64,000 nt of DNA from Paenibacillus aquistagni. Lineage in GTDB: Bacteria; Bacillota; Bacilli; Paenibacillales; Paenibacillaceae. How positions within the stretch are numbered: position 1 is the stretch's first letter; each line of letters begins with the position of its first letter. Where the stretch lies: positions 248,001 to 312,000 of the forward strand of contig NZ_FXAZ01000002.1 of the NCBI RefSeq assembly GCF_900177815.1, in the 5' to 3' direction. This document shows, in pieces, positions 19,136 to 27,457 of the stretch. The translations under genes and the position numbers were made by a program. The notes under the pieces are model-generated. The model was not told the origin of the DNA and searched no databases. It was given only the letters and a program-made list of their open reading frames with translations.

Positions 19136-19223
19136 TCAGTTATCATTTCGTAAATGCGGAGATTTGTGCAGTTTATATTCATTTTTGTCTTGGATCATCG
19201 AGGAAAACGAGGTGTCATGTACA

Positions 19224-20165
19224 ATGAAGTCAGTAGATCAGCCGATCGTCTATCAAGAGCCGATTATTTATCAAAACCAAGCGCTCTGTTTGAAGGTATG
19301 GCGGTTTATCCAGGAGAAATCCTTTCAGCATCATCAAATGTCTTGGCACTTTCATCCTGAAATTGAACTCATTCTCATTGAAGAAGGAGAGCAGATCGCG
19401 ATGACACCTGATGCTACCTATATACTGAAGCCACAGGACATTGTGCTGTTCGGCTCTTCCGAACTGCATCGAACCAATATGCAGGGAAACACTCCTCTCA
19501 AATATATTGTTCTTCATCTCGATCTTAAGCCGTATTTCAATCCCGCTACGATGATGTATTATGGGCATTTTTCAGAACTTAGCGAGCCTTTGAGCCGAAT
19601 GAACCGCATTCTGGCAAGACGGGAGGCAAGGCTTGAAGTGGGGGCATTGATTACAAAGATCCACGAAGAAGTCATGATGCAGCAGCGCGGTTACGAGCTT
19701 GCGGTTAGTGCATGGGTTCAGCAATTGCTTCTGACTCTATATCGTCATGATCATGAGATGGAAGCGGCTCTGCCGAAGCTTGATACGAAGCTGATGGAGC
19801 CTGTCCTAGCTTACATTGATGCCCATCTGAGCGAGACGCTGGACATGCGCCACGTCGCCTCTGTTGCAGGCATGAGCTATAGTTATTTTTCCAAGGTGTT
19901 TAAGAAGAACTTGGGAACGACCTTCATCGATTACGTAAACCGAAAAAGAATCGCCATGGCGGAGCGGCTGCTTGTTACTAAGGAATCAACCATTGAAGAA
20001 ATTGCGAGTGATGTCGGGATATCCAATATGGCCCACTTCTATGAGCTGTTCAAGCGCTTTAACGGATGCACCCCGAAGCAGTATGCGGAGAAAATGCTTA
20101 GCTTAGATAATAAACGGGATCGTGCGGCTTTATCTAAGGATACAGCAAGCACCATCCCGTTGTAA
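19224..20165 (+). CDS. AraC-family transcriptional regulator with cupin domain
   Basis: 313-residue regulator. An N-terminal cupin-like ligand domain (SWHFHPEIELILIEEGEQ and ELHRTNM) is followed by a C-terminal double helix-turn-helix (about 205-300) with the AraC motifs VASVAGMSYSYFSKVFKK and SNMAHFYELFKRFNGCTPKQY. ATG 19224 with GAGGTG upstream is preferred; the longer frame from 19020 would overlap the divergent gene and has no site. Its position points to control of the divergent Gfo/Idh operon and perhaps of the sulfatase that converges with it. Confidence 0.92.
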   Translation: MKSVDQPIVYQEPIIYQNQALCLKVWRFIQEKSFQHHQMSWHFHPEIELILIEEGEQIAMTPDATYILKPQDIVLFGSSELHRTNMQGNTPLKYIVLHLDLKPYFNPATMMYYGHFSELSEPLSRMNRILARREARLEVGALITKIHEEVMMQQRGYELAVSAWVQQLLLTLYRHDHEMEAALPKLDTKLMEPVLAYIDAHLSETLDMRHVASVAGMSYSYFSKVFKKNLGTTFIDYVNRKRIAMAERLLVTKESTIEEIASDVGISNMAHFYELFKRFNGCTPKQYAEKMLSLDNKRDRAALSKDTASTIPL

Positions 20166-20245
20166 ACGCCGAAACACCTATGTCGATATATTCCTAAGCT
20201 TCCGTACTTAGGATGAACACGAAGACGAGCACACGATGCTCACGC

Positions 20246-21787
20246 CTAAGCGTTCGCAATGCGCGGCATCGGCATCATTTCTTTGCCAAGCTCTGCCCAG
20301 ATGTAGCGCAGCAGCAGTTCCTGCTTCAATTCGGCGTACTCCGGATCGTTCCAGCGGTTATAGACTTCGCCCGGATCCTGCTCCAGGTCAAATAACTCGC
20401 CATAAGACTGATTATAGTACACCGTTATTTTATATCTGGAATCCACGTAGGTCTTCTGATGAATGGTCGTTGGTTCATGTCGGAACTCGCATATCGCATG
20501 CGTTCTAGCTGCATCCCTCTCCCCTGTCCACACATCCCGTTGATCTACTCCTGTCATGGTGCGAGGGATAGGAATGTCGCAGAAGGAGAGCATCGTCGGT
20601 GCAAGATCGACTAAGGATTGAATCGCTGTCGAGCTCTGCCCTGCCGGCACATGATTCGGATAGCGGACTTGGAATGGAACACGAATGAGGTCTTCATAAT
20701 GAAACCCTCCCTTCGCCTGCAAGCCATGCTGTCCAAAGAAGTGTCCATGATCGGAGGTGAACACAACAATCGTATTCTCGGCAAGATTCCGCTCATCAAG
20801 CTTGTCTAGAATTTTGCCAATGTATTTGTCCATCATGCTGATCATGCCATAATATACCGCTACAAGCTTCTTCCTCTCCTGCTCGCTTAAGGCCTTCCCC
20901 TTGCCATATCCATATTGAAGATGAGTATGATAGCCGTGAATCGCATAGCCGCTCTCCCGAAGCGCTGCAAAATCAGGCGACTCCTCCTGCGTCATGCCAA
21001 AGTGCGGAGGATTGAGCTCATGCTCGCCTGGCGTCAGCGACGGAATGGTCAGTTCGTCTGGATCATACATCGTATCCCATGGAGATGGAACCAAATACTC
21101 TGGATGAGGGTCAAAGAAGCTTGACCATAAGAAGAAAGGCTCCTCATTGTCCGCATATTGATCCAGCATCGCATTCGTGCGTTCAGCAATCCATGTATTG
21201 TAATGGTACTCCTCTGGAATTGGCCAATGATACATTTGTGAGGGGTCCATCGTGCCTGTTGGCGGCAGGAAGTAATCTCGCCAATTCGCGCAGCCCTTCT
21301 CCTCCATCCACAATGCATAGTGCTGACCAACCAAAAATTCATTCGTATGGTTTCTTGTTAACTCAACATGCTCAAAGCCATAGTATGGCCCGTGGAAGCT
21401 GCGCCAGCGGTCAAAGTCCTGCAATACGGGAATCGACTCCATTGAAGGGTACTCCTCTGTCCCCTGAACAGGCTGGAAATGCGCCTTGCCGATCAAGCTA
21501 GTGCGGTAGCCAGCCTGCTGGAAATCCTCCCCGACACAATGCCGATCCTCAAGCAGCTTCGTTCCAAGCGACCATGCACCATGCTGGCTCGGGTATTGCC
21601 CTGTAATGATGGAAGATCGACTCGGTGTGCAGGTCGGATTCGGACAATAGGCTCTGCCGAACGTCGTCCCTTCTCTCGCCAGACGGTCAAGATTCGGCGT
21701 CTTGATCTCAGGAAAAAAAGCCCCTATCGTATTCCAATGCTGCTGATCGCTTGTAATCAAAAGAACATTCGGTCTTTGCTTACTCAT
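20246..21787 (-). CDS. sulfatase (formylglycine-type)
   Basis: 513-residue alkaline-phosphatase-superfamily sulfatase. LLITSDQQHW at the N-terminus supplies the metal-binding Asp residues, and CTPSRSSIITGQ near residue 53 is the sulfatase signature whose Cys becomes formylglycine. FTSDHGHFFGQHG near residue 335 gives the remaining metal ligands. There is no signal peptide, so it acts in the cytoplasm on an imported sulfated compound. No maturase gene is seen nearby. Neighbouring Gfo/Idh and SIS genes suggest a sulfated sugar or amino sugar, but choline sulfate or an aryl sulfate cannot be excluded. Start ATG 21787 follows GGGAG. Confidence 0.9.
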   Translation of the reverse strand: MSKQRPNVLLITSDQQHWNTIGAFFPEIKTPNLDRLAREGTTFGRAYCPNPTCTPSRSSIITGQYPSQHGAWSLGTKLLEDRHCVGEDFQQAGYRTSLIGKAHFQPVQGTEEYPSMESIPVLQDFDRWRSFHGPYYGFEHVELTRNHTNEFLVGQHYALWMEEKGCANWRDYFLPPTGTMDPSQMYHWPIPEEYHYNTWIAERTNAMLDQYADNEEPFFLWSSFFDPHPEYLVPSPWDTMYDPDELTIPSLTPGEHELNPPHFGMTQEESPDFAALRESGYAIHGYHTHLQYGYGKGKALSEQERKKLVAVYYGMISMMDKYIGKILDKLDERNLAENTIVVFTSDHGHFFGQHGLQAKGGFHYEDLIRVPFQVRYPNHVPAGQSSTAIQSLVDLAPTMLSFCDIPIPRTMTGVDQRDVWTGERDAARTHAICEFRHEPTTIHQKTYVDSRYKITVYYNQSYGELFDLEQDPGEVYNRWNDPEYAELKQELLLRYIWAELGKEMMPMPRIANA

Positions 21788-21844
21788 TCCCGCTACACTC
21801 CCTCATTGGCATATGTTTTCAGTTATCGATCACCTTGGCATCAT

Positions 21845-21889
21845 AAAAAAAGAGCTGCCACACAAGTATCTTCTTATGCTAACAGCTCT
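21845..21889 (-). terminator. terminator after the SIS-domain gene
   Basis: AGAGCTG (21851-21857) pairs with CAGCTCT (21883-21889); the minus strand continues into a run of T. It separates the SIS gene from the sulfatase gene, which must then have its own promoter. Confidence 0.7.
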
Positions 21890-21919
21890 ACCTTTCCAGC
21901 AGATGGTACTATAACAATC

Positions 21920-22963
21920 CTACAGTTTTACCCAAGATACCAGTCCATCTGGCTGATCGGGGTTAATGCCAAGCAGTTCTGCCTTAGCTAAGGCAGCAAT
22001 CTGCGGAATGAAAATAAACGGAAGCCCCTGCGCAGCAACATCCAATTCTTGTCCAGATGCAAGAGCAAGATCCACCTCTGCTGCAGGAATATGCTTCTCT
22101 TCAGCCGCATAAGCAATAATCTTCGCCCCGCGTGCTTTGATATCCTTCATCAGCGCCTGTTGGTAATCGTTGCCATCTTTGGTCAGCACAGCAATAACCA
22201 AAGTATCCTTGCCGATCGTCACCATCGGACCATGGCGGACATCAAGCAAATGATAAGCGTGCGCACTAGCGTTGGCAATCTCAGTGAGCGCAATCGCCCC
22301 TTCTCCGGCAAGTCCCTGCAGCTCGCCATCAGCAAGCAGCACGGCGCTCTTCCATTCGTAGGACGAGACTTCGCGGATGGATGCCTCCACACGCTCCATG
22401 TAAGCATCTCCCAGCGCAATGGCCTGCTTCAAATCTGTTAGCAGCGTCTCGTCCTTGCCTACAAATGCAGCCAGCATCAGATTGGCCAAATACAAGTTCG
22501 TAACGGTGCGTGTCTGACATACACTATGGTCAAATGCCCACGGCAGCTCCAAGGCAAGATCAGACAGCTTGGACAAGGCTGAACCTGCTACGCAGGATAT
22601 CGAAATAACAGGAACCTCTTGCTTGGAACGGACTGCATTGGCAGCATGAATGACCTCGCTCGTACTCCCTGAACGAGACGGCGCAATAAGTACAGCTCCT
22701 TCAAACAGCTTCTGATAACGCGCTGCATTCAGCATTAGATCACCGCCAGCTAATGCAGTCGATGGAAGTCCGCCTCGAATCTTCATCGAGAGAGCAGCAG
22801 AACGGCTCAAGCAATAACTGGACCCGCAGCCTGCGAAGATGGTGGACGTAATCCCCTTGGATTCCAAAAATGTCGCAATCGCATCACGCTTAGCCAGCAT
22901 ATAATCATAGGTTTGCGAAAGGGCTTCATACTGCTTCTTAACCTCAGAATACGTTACACTCAT
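21920..22963 (-). CDS. SIS-domain sugar isomerase/deaminase-like protein
   Basis: 347-residue protein with two SIS phosphosugar-binding domains and no glutaminase domain. The first (about 25-170) contains IFAGCGSSYCLS and APSRSGSTSEVI, the phosphosugar-binding Ser cluster seen in the isomerase half of GlmS and in AgaS/FrlB enzymes. DVRHGPMVTI lies in the second. Likely a deaminating isomerase or deglycase acting on a phosphorylated amino sugar or a fructosamine. ATG 22963 follows AAGGAGG; a longer frame to 23053 has no site. It belongs with the adjacent sulfatase and Gfo/Idh genes by position. Confidence 0.88.
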   Translation of the reverse strand: MSVTYSEVKKQYEALSQTYDYMLAKRDAIATFLESKGITSTIFAGCGSSYCLSRSAALSMKIRGGLPSTALAGGDLMLNAARYQKLFEGAVLIAPSRSGSTSEVIHAANAVRSKQEVPVISISCVAGSALSKLSDLALELPWAFDHSVCQTRTVTNLYLANLMLAAFVGKDETLLTDLKQAIALGDAYMERVEASIREVSSYEWKSAVLLADGELQGLAGEGAIALTEIANASAHAYHLLDVRHGPMVTIGKDTLVIAVLTKDGNDYQQALMKDIKARGAKIIAYAAEEKHIPAAEVDLALASGQELDVAAQGLPFIFIPQIAALAKAELLGINPDQPDGLVSWVKL

Positions 22964-23015
22964 GAGTGATATCCTCCTTGATCGTATCGGCAGAACAAGA
23001 TGTCTACCTTCTATA

Positions 23016-23052
23016 ATGAAATAATAGTTCATTTTTTTGATTGAATCAATCA
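23016..23052 (-). promoter_or_regulatory. promoter and palindromic operator of the SIS-domain gene
   Basis: TGATTGA-A-TCAATCA (23038-23052) is a perfect 7-bp inverted repeat around one base and overlaps a minus-strand -35 TTGATT, with 17 bases to -10 TATTAT. A second repeat ATGAA/TTCAT spans 23016-23032. The layout suggests a repressor site. Confidence 0.45.
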
Positions 23053-23104
23053 TTTAATAAGATCGTCATGAAACGTTCGCTTGTCTTGATCCCTCGCTTC
23101 AACC

Positions 23105-23136
23105 GCAAAAAAGACGCTAACAGCCGTCAGCGTCTT
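23105..23136 (-). terminator. terminator downstream of the VanW-family gene
   Basis: AAGACGCT (23111-23118) pairs with AGCGTCTT (23129-23136); the minus strand continues with TTTTTT. It ends the transcript of the gene at 23298 before the SIS gene promoter. Confidence 0.75.
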
Positions 23137-23297
23137 GACTCATTGTGAGATTCCTGCCTGCCTCTGAGCCTTTTTCCGAACGACTAGAGGACAGTTCTGC
23201 TATGCTCCTACATCGAACAACCCTGATCCGTTTCAAAAAAGCTTCTTCACCAACCCATGCATGACGCCATGAGTCGGCAATGAAGCTTTAGATACAG

Positions 23298-24230
23298 CTA
23301 TCTTCCATTTACATTGATGTCTTCAACACGGATTTCCTCCGGCAGTTCCTTAGACGCGCTTGGTACCTCCCGCTTCTGGTACTCAATATGCTCAGAGGAG
23401 TAGATGGCTACGCTCATCTGCCCACCATGTGCGAAGGCACGAATAAGAATCGGTTCGCGATAAGGATTGTTAAAGACAAAGTCGGGTCCATACCAGCTTA
23501 CAGTCGCATCTCGTCCGGATGGCACATACGGCACTCGCCGGCTATGCGTGTATCGCTCCACAATCTTAAGCCCCGCCCGGTCCACTGCATTGAATAATGT
23601 AGAGGAGACCTGGCAAATGCCGCCGCCAATATCCTCAAACATCTCCCCTCTTACAATGACCGGCGCTCGTTGATACCCCTTCTCCTTCGTTCGTCTCCCT
23701 ACGACTTGATTGAAGGAGAAGCGCTCGCCTGGAAAGACGACGACATTATTGATCGTCTGCGCGGCAAGCGCAATATTTTCAGAACGATTATGATTGCGGC
23801 TGTTATAGTAAGTCACATAGGCACCGATAACCTTTCCTTTAATCGAGGATAGCAATTCACTATCCACCCGTGGATAGATGCGTATGATGGGAACCTCCAG
23901 CGAGGCAGCATGATGCTCATACACATATCGATAAAAGTCCTGCTTGAACGCCTTTCGATCAAGCTTTATTCCTGTTTTCTCAGGCACAATCTGTCCCGCG
24001 CTGTTCAAGGTAGCATTAACCGGTTTTTTTTCAATCTTTGCTTCCACCTCATCCATCAGCTTCAGCAATTTATCCTCATTAATGAGAGGAATGCTCGGCA
24101 GGGGATAAATGTACTCCTTATCTGTCAAATGCGCAATAACCCCACCTTGATGCTCGATTGTCAATGTATCCAAATGATAGTCCTTTGCGGGCAGCAGCAG
24201 CAGCATTGTCAACAGCCATTTCCAAGCCAT
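23298..24230 (-). CDS. VanW-family cell-wall-associated protein
   Basis: 310-residue protein with an N-terminal hydrophobic segment (WLLTMLLLLP) that acts as a signal or anchor, a YoaR-like region, and a C-terminal VanW domain marked by VVVFPGERFSFNQVVGRR and EDIGGGICQVSSTLFNA. VanW is found in some vancomycin-resistance clusters but its function is unknown; a presence outside such clusters, as here, gives no evidence of resistance. Start ATG 24230 is chosen because GGGAG precedes it at 9 bases; ATG 24290 has no site. Single gene. Confidence 0.88.
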   Translation of the reverse strand: MAWKWLLTMLLLLPAKDYHLDTLTIEHQGGVIAHLTDKEYIYPLPSIPLINEDKLLKLMDEVEAKIEKKPVNATLNSAGQIVPEKTGIKLDRKAFKQDFYRYVYEHHAASLEVPIIRIYPRVDSELLSSIKGKVIGAYVTYYNSRNHNRSENIALAAQTINNVVVFPGERFSFNQVVGRRTKEKGYQRAPVIVRGEMFEDIGGGICQVSSTLFNAVDRAGLKIVERYTHSRRVPYVPSGRDATVSWYGPDFVFNNPYREPILIRAFAHGGQMSVAIYSSEHIEYQKREVPSASKELPEEIRVEDINVNGR

Positions 24231-24425
24231 ACAGTTCAACTCCCGATTGCTAGTAACTGGCTTAGTATGGAGCAAAAGGGAGCCTTTCATGCAATATCAT
24301 ATTTGCGCATCAATTCACAACCATTTTTTTCTTAAAAACCCTTGCATTTGTGACGATTAAGCGAAATAATATATTGGAAGACACAATTTATCCACAATTT
24401 AAACCATATCGGGAGGGTTATTTTA

Positions 24426-24713
24426 ATGAACCGTTATTTCAGCAAAGTTGTCTTGTTGCTAAGCCTTGTTCTCCCTTTTCTTACGTTGGCACTGCCTATG
24501 AGCCTATATAACATCGGCTTCCCAATCCCATTCATTATTTATGACGGGCCTGCCGCGGGTGCCATCCATCATGCTTATGAGCTGTTCAACTGGTCGAATC
24601 TTCGCGTCAGCTTTATTAAGATCGATTATTACCTGCTTAACGCCGCCATTTGGTATGGGGTGCTTATTCTTATCAAAGCCAGCGTACAGCGGTTGCGCGC
24701 TCCTCAAGCTTAA
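24426..24713 (+). CDS. small membrane protein of unknown function
   Basis: 95-residue protein with hydrophobic segments at about residues 8-32 and 68-85. I recognise no family. ATG 24426 follows GGGAGGG, and a hairpin terminator lies 16 bases after the stop, so it is probably a genuine single-gene unit. Confidence 0.65.
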   Translation: MNRYFSKVVLLLSLVLPFLTLALPMSLYNIGFPIPFIIYDGPAAGAIHHAYELFNWSNLRVSFIKIDYYLLNAAIWYGVLILIKASVQRLRAPQA

Positions 24714-24728
24714 TAGCTTAACGCAAAG

Positions 24729-24776
24729 CAGGCATGACATCCGGAGGCCTTCTCCTGGATATCATGCCTGTTCTTT
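24729..24776. terminator. terminator between the small membrane protein gene and tag
   Basis: CAGGCATGA...TCATGCCTG with inner ATCC/GGAT, followed on the plus strand by TTCTTTATT. It lies between convergent genes. Confidence 0.7.
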
Positions 24777-24799
24777 ATTATGCAGCAACGGACTTCCAT

Positions 24800-25384
24800 T
24801 CAATCTGTACACGGTCCGTTGTAAAAGGCACAGCTTACCAAGTGATCGTTAACCATGCCAACGGATTGCATGAACGCATACACTGTCGTGGAACCGACAA
24901 ATTTGAAGCCAAGCTTCTTAAGGTCTTTGCTTATCTGGTCAGACAGCGTGGTCGTGCCAGGAACCTCGGCTATGCTCTTCCATTGATTGATGATCGGCTG
25001 ATGGTTCACATAACTCCAGAAAAATTCATTCAGTGAGCCATACTGCTCCACAATCTTAAAATACTGATGGGAATTATGGATGACGGCTTTGATCTTAAGC
25101 TTGTTTTTGATAACGCCATCATGATGCAGAAGCTCTTCAACCTTGTCCTCACCATACTTAACCAGCACATGAGGATCAAAGTTATCGTAGGCCTCGCACA
25201 ACGTATCCATCTTAGCCAAGATTGTCGACCAGCTTAGTCCCGCCTGCTGGCTCTCAAGCATCAGCATCTTGAAGAGCTCCAAATCATCATGCAAAGGAAC
25301 TCCCCACACTCGATCATGATAGCTTGTTTCTAACGCACTTCGATTCGCCCAATCACAACGGATCAGCGCTGTTTGATCTTTCAT
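24800..25384 (-). CDS. tag: DNA-3-methyladenine glycosylase I
   Basis: 194-residue base-excision repair enzyme that removes 3-methyladenine from alkylated DNA. RCDWAN at the start and HLVSC at the end give the Cys/His zinc-snap ligands of Tag. LESQQAGLSWSTIL carries the conserved base-recognition Glu and the helix-hairpin-helix entry. The YHDRVWGVP stretch has Val where many relatives have Glu. The start ATG 25384 follows GAGGAG. It stands 28 bases downstream of a Gfo/Idh gene and may be co-transcribed with it, without a functional link that I can see. Confidence 0.94.
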   Translation of the reverse strand: MKDQTALIRCDWANRSALETSYHDRVWGVPLHDDLELFKMLMLESQQAGLSWSTILAKMDTLCEAYDNFDPHVLVKYGEDKVEELLHHDGVIKNKLKIKAVIHNSHQYFKIVEQYGSLNEFFWSYVNHQPIINQWKSIAEVPGTTTLSDQISKDLKKLGFKFVGSTTVYAFMQSVGMVNDHLVSCAFYNGPCTD

Positions 25385-25412
25385 CCTGTTATCTCCTCTT
25401 CATGATTTGTCC

Positions 25413-26330
25413 TTAACTAAGGTGCTTCGATTCCAACTTGTTAATGATCTCCTCACACAGCCAATGCGTGCACAAGGTCTCATCTAGGTTAGCTGCATAT
25501 GGCACCTCACTGCTGAATTGATTCAAGACGTGCTCGATCATATTCACGAAGCCTCGTCGTTCAAGCATCGGCGTCCAGTCTCCTGCCGTCTGATGAATTT
25601 CTGTCCCCTGTTCAAATAACGTCTTGTGCGTCAAATTGTGTACGACCTGCTTCTGTCCTTCTCTCATCACTTCAAGCCGCTCTTCAGTCACTCCGGTATG
25701 GCGATTCATCATTCCGATTGCAGCTGACTTTGCCCCCTGCAGGTGAAGCACAAGATAATGAACCTTGCCCTGCTCAATCTTGCCATGGACATGATAGCTC
25801 GTTGGCTCTCCGACAAAGCTGATAAGCGTGTCTACCACATGTATGAAATCATCCATGATCGTGGATCGAATGCTTGATACAGGGCTTGTACGATGCTTCT
25901 GCATCAATACAATCTCTGGTGACGGCAGCGCTTCTCTCATGCTCCGATACATCGGGGCAAAGCGCCGATTGAAGCCTACTAGAAGACCGACCTTGCGTTC
26001 CTTAGCCATCTGTACCAGTCTCTCTGTCTCCTGCCAATGATAAGCAATCGGTTTATCGATAAAGACATGGACACCCGCTTGAATGCATGCTTGAACCATC
26101 TCAGCATGTGCGGCTGTGGCGCTGTGAATAAATGCCGCATCGATGCCAGAAGCAAGTAAGTCCTGTAGCGTAGAGAATCGATGCTCGATGTGATATTGAT
26201 CGCCAACCTGCATGAGAACCTCTCTATTCCTAGTCGCAATCGACAATTCAACATCTGATCGCGTGCCAAGGATCGGCAAATACGCCTTTTGCGCGATGTC
26301 GCCGATGCCGACCATGCCAATCTTCACCAT
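25413..26330 (-). CDS. Gfo/Idh/MocA-family oxidoreductase (MviM/YceM-like)
   Basis: 305-residue Rossmann-fold oxidoreductase, shorter than the two at 17-19 kb. The NAD motif is MVGIGDIAQKAYLP, and FIDKPIAYHWQE holds the conserved Lys-Pro. GFNRRFAPMY matches the MviM/YceM subgroup. The substrate is unknown. ATG 26330 follows GGAGGG. The tag gene follows closely on the same strand. Confidence 0.88.
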   Translation of the reverse strand: MVKIGMVGIGDIAQKAYLPILGTRSDVELSIATRNREVLMQVGDQYHIEHRFSTLQDLLASGIDAAFIHSATAAHAEMVQACIQAGVHVFIDKPIAYHWQETERLVQMAKERKVGLLVGFNRRFAPMYRSMREALPSPEIVLMQKHRTSPVSSIRSTIMDDFIHVVDTLISFVGEPTSYHVHGKIEQGKVHYLVLHLQGAKSAAIGMMNRHTGVTEERLEVMREGQKQVVHNLTHKTLFEQGTEIHQTAGDWTPMLERRGFVNMIEHVLNQFSSEVPYAANLDETLCTHWLCEEIINKLESKHLS

Positions 26331-26447
26331 GATCCCTCCAATCGTCTGTCATCCTACAGCTGTTCCAAACCGAAACTTAAGTCTATCATATCCATATTCG
26401 TCCATCATTTCCATGCTCTCTTAACATCAGCAAATAGACCATTAATA

Positions 26448-26486
26448 GGACAAGGCCCTCCTCCTGCTAGGAAGACGGCCTTGTCC
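26448..26486 (-). terminator. terminator after the TM2 gene pair
   Basis: GGACAAGGCC...GGCCTTGTCC is a perfect 10-bp stem 51 bases after the stop of the second TM2 gene. Only a weak T tract follows on the minus strand. Confidence 0.55.
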
Positions 26487-26536
26487 GCAATGTATGTCCT
26501 ATTAGCAATGCTCGATACCATCATCAACCTTTGCGA

Positions 26537-26929
26537 TTACGATATCGGATAGGCTTTGATCTGCATCAGCAGCTGCTGCTCGATCTCTGCATTATACGCT
26601 CGCACCATCTTGGAGATCAAGAACAAGTCCACGATGATCCAGATCAGCAAGGCCAGCGCCGGAATCAAGAATCCAACCAAGCTTAAGATAATCATTGCAT
26701 CAAAACCAGTATCGATGAAGATACATAATGTCACATACATGATCGTCGCAAGGATAAACAGCACTAGCTGGATAATGGCGCTCCATGTGCGCTTCAAATA
26801 AAAGCGATGCGCGCCCAGATGCCCGCCAATCAGCAAGAGATAGGCTACCCCAGCGGACTTCTCAAGGTTTCTCATCTCCGATTGAAGCAGCATCAGTTCT
26901 TTTGTCGTAAGATCGTATCTGGACAGCAT
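26537..26929 (-). CDS. TM2-domain membrane protein
   Basis: 130-residue protein with a TM2 domain: two or three hydrophobic segments, the GGHLGAHRFYL motif near residue 39, and an Asp in the last segment (WIIVDLFLI). The function of bacterial TM2 proteins is unknown. It starts 3 bases after the stop of a second TM2 gene, so the pair is an operon. Confidence 0.82.
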   Translation of the reverse strand: MLSRYDLTTKELMLLQSEMRNLEKSAGVAYLLLIGGHLGAHRFYLKRTWSAIIQLVLFILATIMYVTLCIFIDTGFDAMIILSLVGFLIPALALLIWIIVDLFLISKMVRAYNAEIEQQLLMQIKAYPIS

Positions 26930-26932
26930 CGA

Positions 26933-27274
26933 TTAGTATACTCCAGGTCCCGGAGGACGCGACATCATAATCGAATGAATCACTTGATTCTCAACCTCAT
27001 AATTACGCTCTTTCACCATGTTATGCAGCGTAAATGCATCGACAACCCACCAGATAAAGGTCACAATCATGCCTATCACTGTGATAGACAGAATAAGCTG
27101 CGCAACTGCTGAGCCTGTACGCCCCATATAGAAGCGATGGCCGCCAAACAAGCCTAGGAAGTACCATAGTACGTAGGCTATAACCATGTTTTTGCCGCGA
27201 TCCTTCACCTCTTGGTCCAAGAGCAGCAGTTCGCGGGTGTCCAGTTGGCTTTTCAAGCCAATGTTATAGTTCAT
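26933..27274 (-). CDS. TM2-domain membrane protein
   Basis: 113-residue protein and paralogue of the next gene. The TM2 motif GLFGGHRFYMGR is near residue 45 and WWVVDAF in the second segment. Both paralogues share an N-terminal pattern (L.T.ELLLL) and a cytoplasmic tail with an N-type helix, pointing to a tandem duplication. Start ATG 27274 follows AAAGGAGA; the longer frame to 27379 has no site. Function unknown. Confidence 0.82.
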   Translation of the reverse strand: MNYNIGLKSQLDTRELLLLDQEVKDRGKNMVIAYVLWYFLGLFGGHRFYMGRTGSAVAQLILSITVIGMIVTFIWWVVDAFTLHNMVKERNYEVENQVIHSIMMSRPPGPGVY

Positions 27275-27457
27275 GCATTTGTCTCCTTTGTACATTATTA
27301 ATCCTAAGTCTACAAAGATTTTCCTGAAGTAGCAATCATTTATTTTCCAATAGAAATTGCCGCTTGTCCTTCGTGCCAACCGCTAACCAAACCCTCAAAT
27401 TCACCAGAATAAAGCAAACCTTTCCTTACGTTTTCTATCACCACATGACAAGAGGCA

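Noticed and set aside
19020-19223. Longer N-terminus of the AraC regulator
   Set aside because: The extension overlaps the divergent Gfo/Idh gene and promoter region, lacks a ribosome site, and does not belong to the AraC domain pattern.
23298-24230. Vancomycin-resistance gene
   Set aside because: The VanW family also occurs widely outside van operons. No vanH, vanA or vanX genes are nearby.
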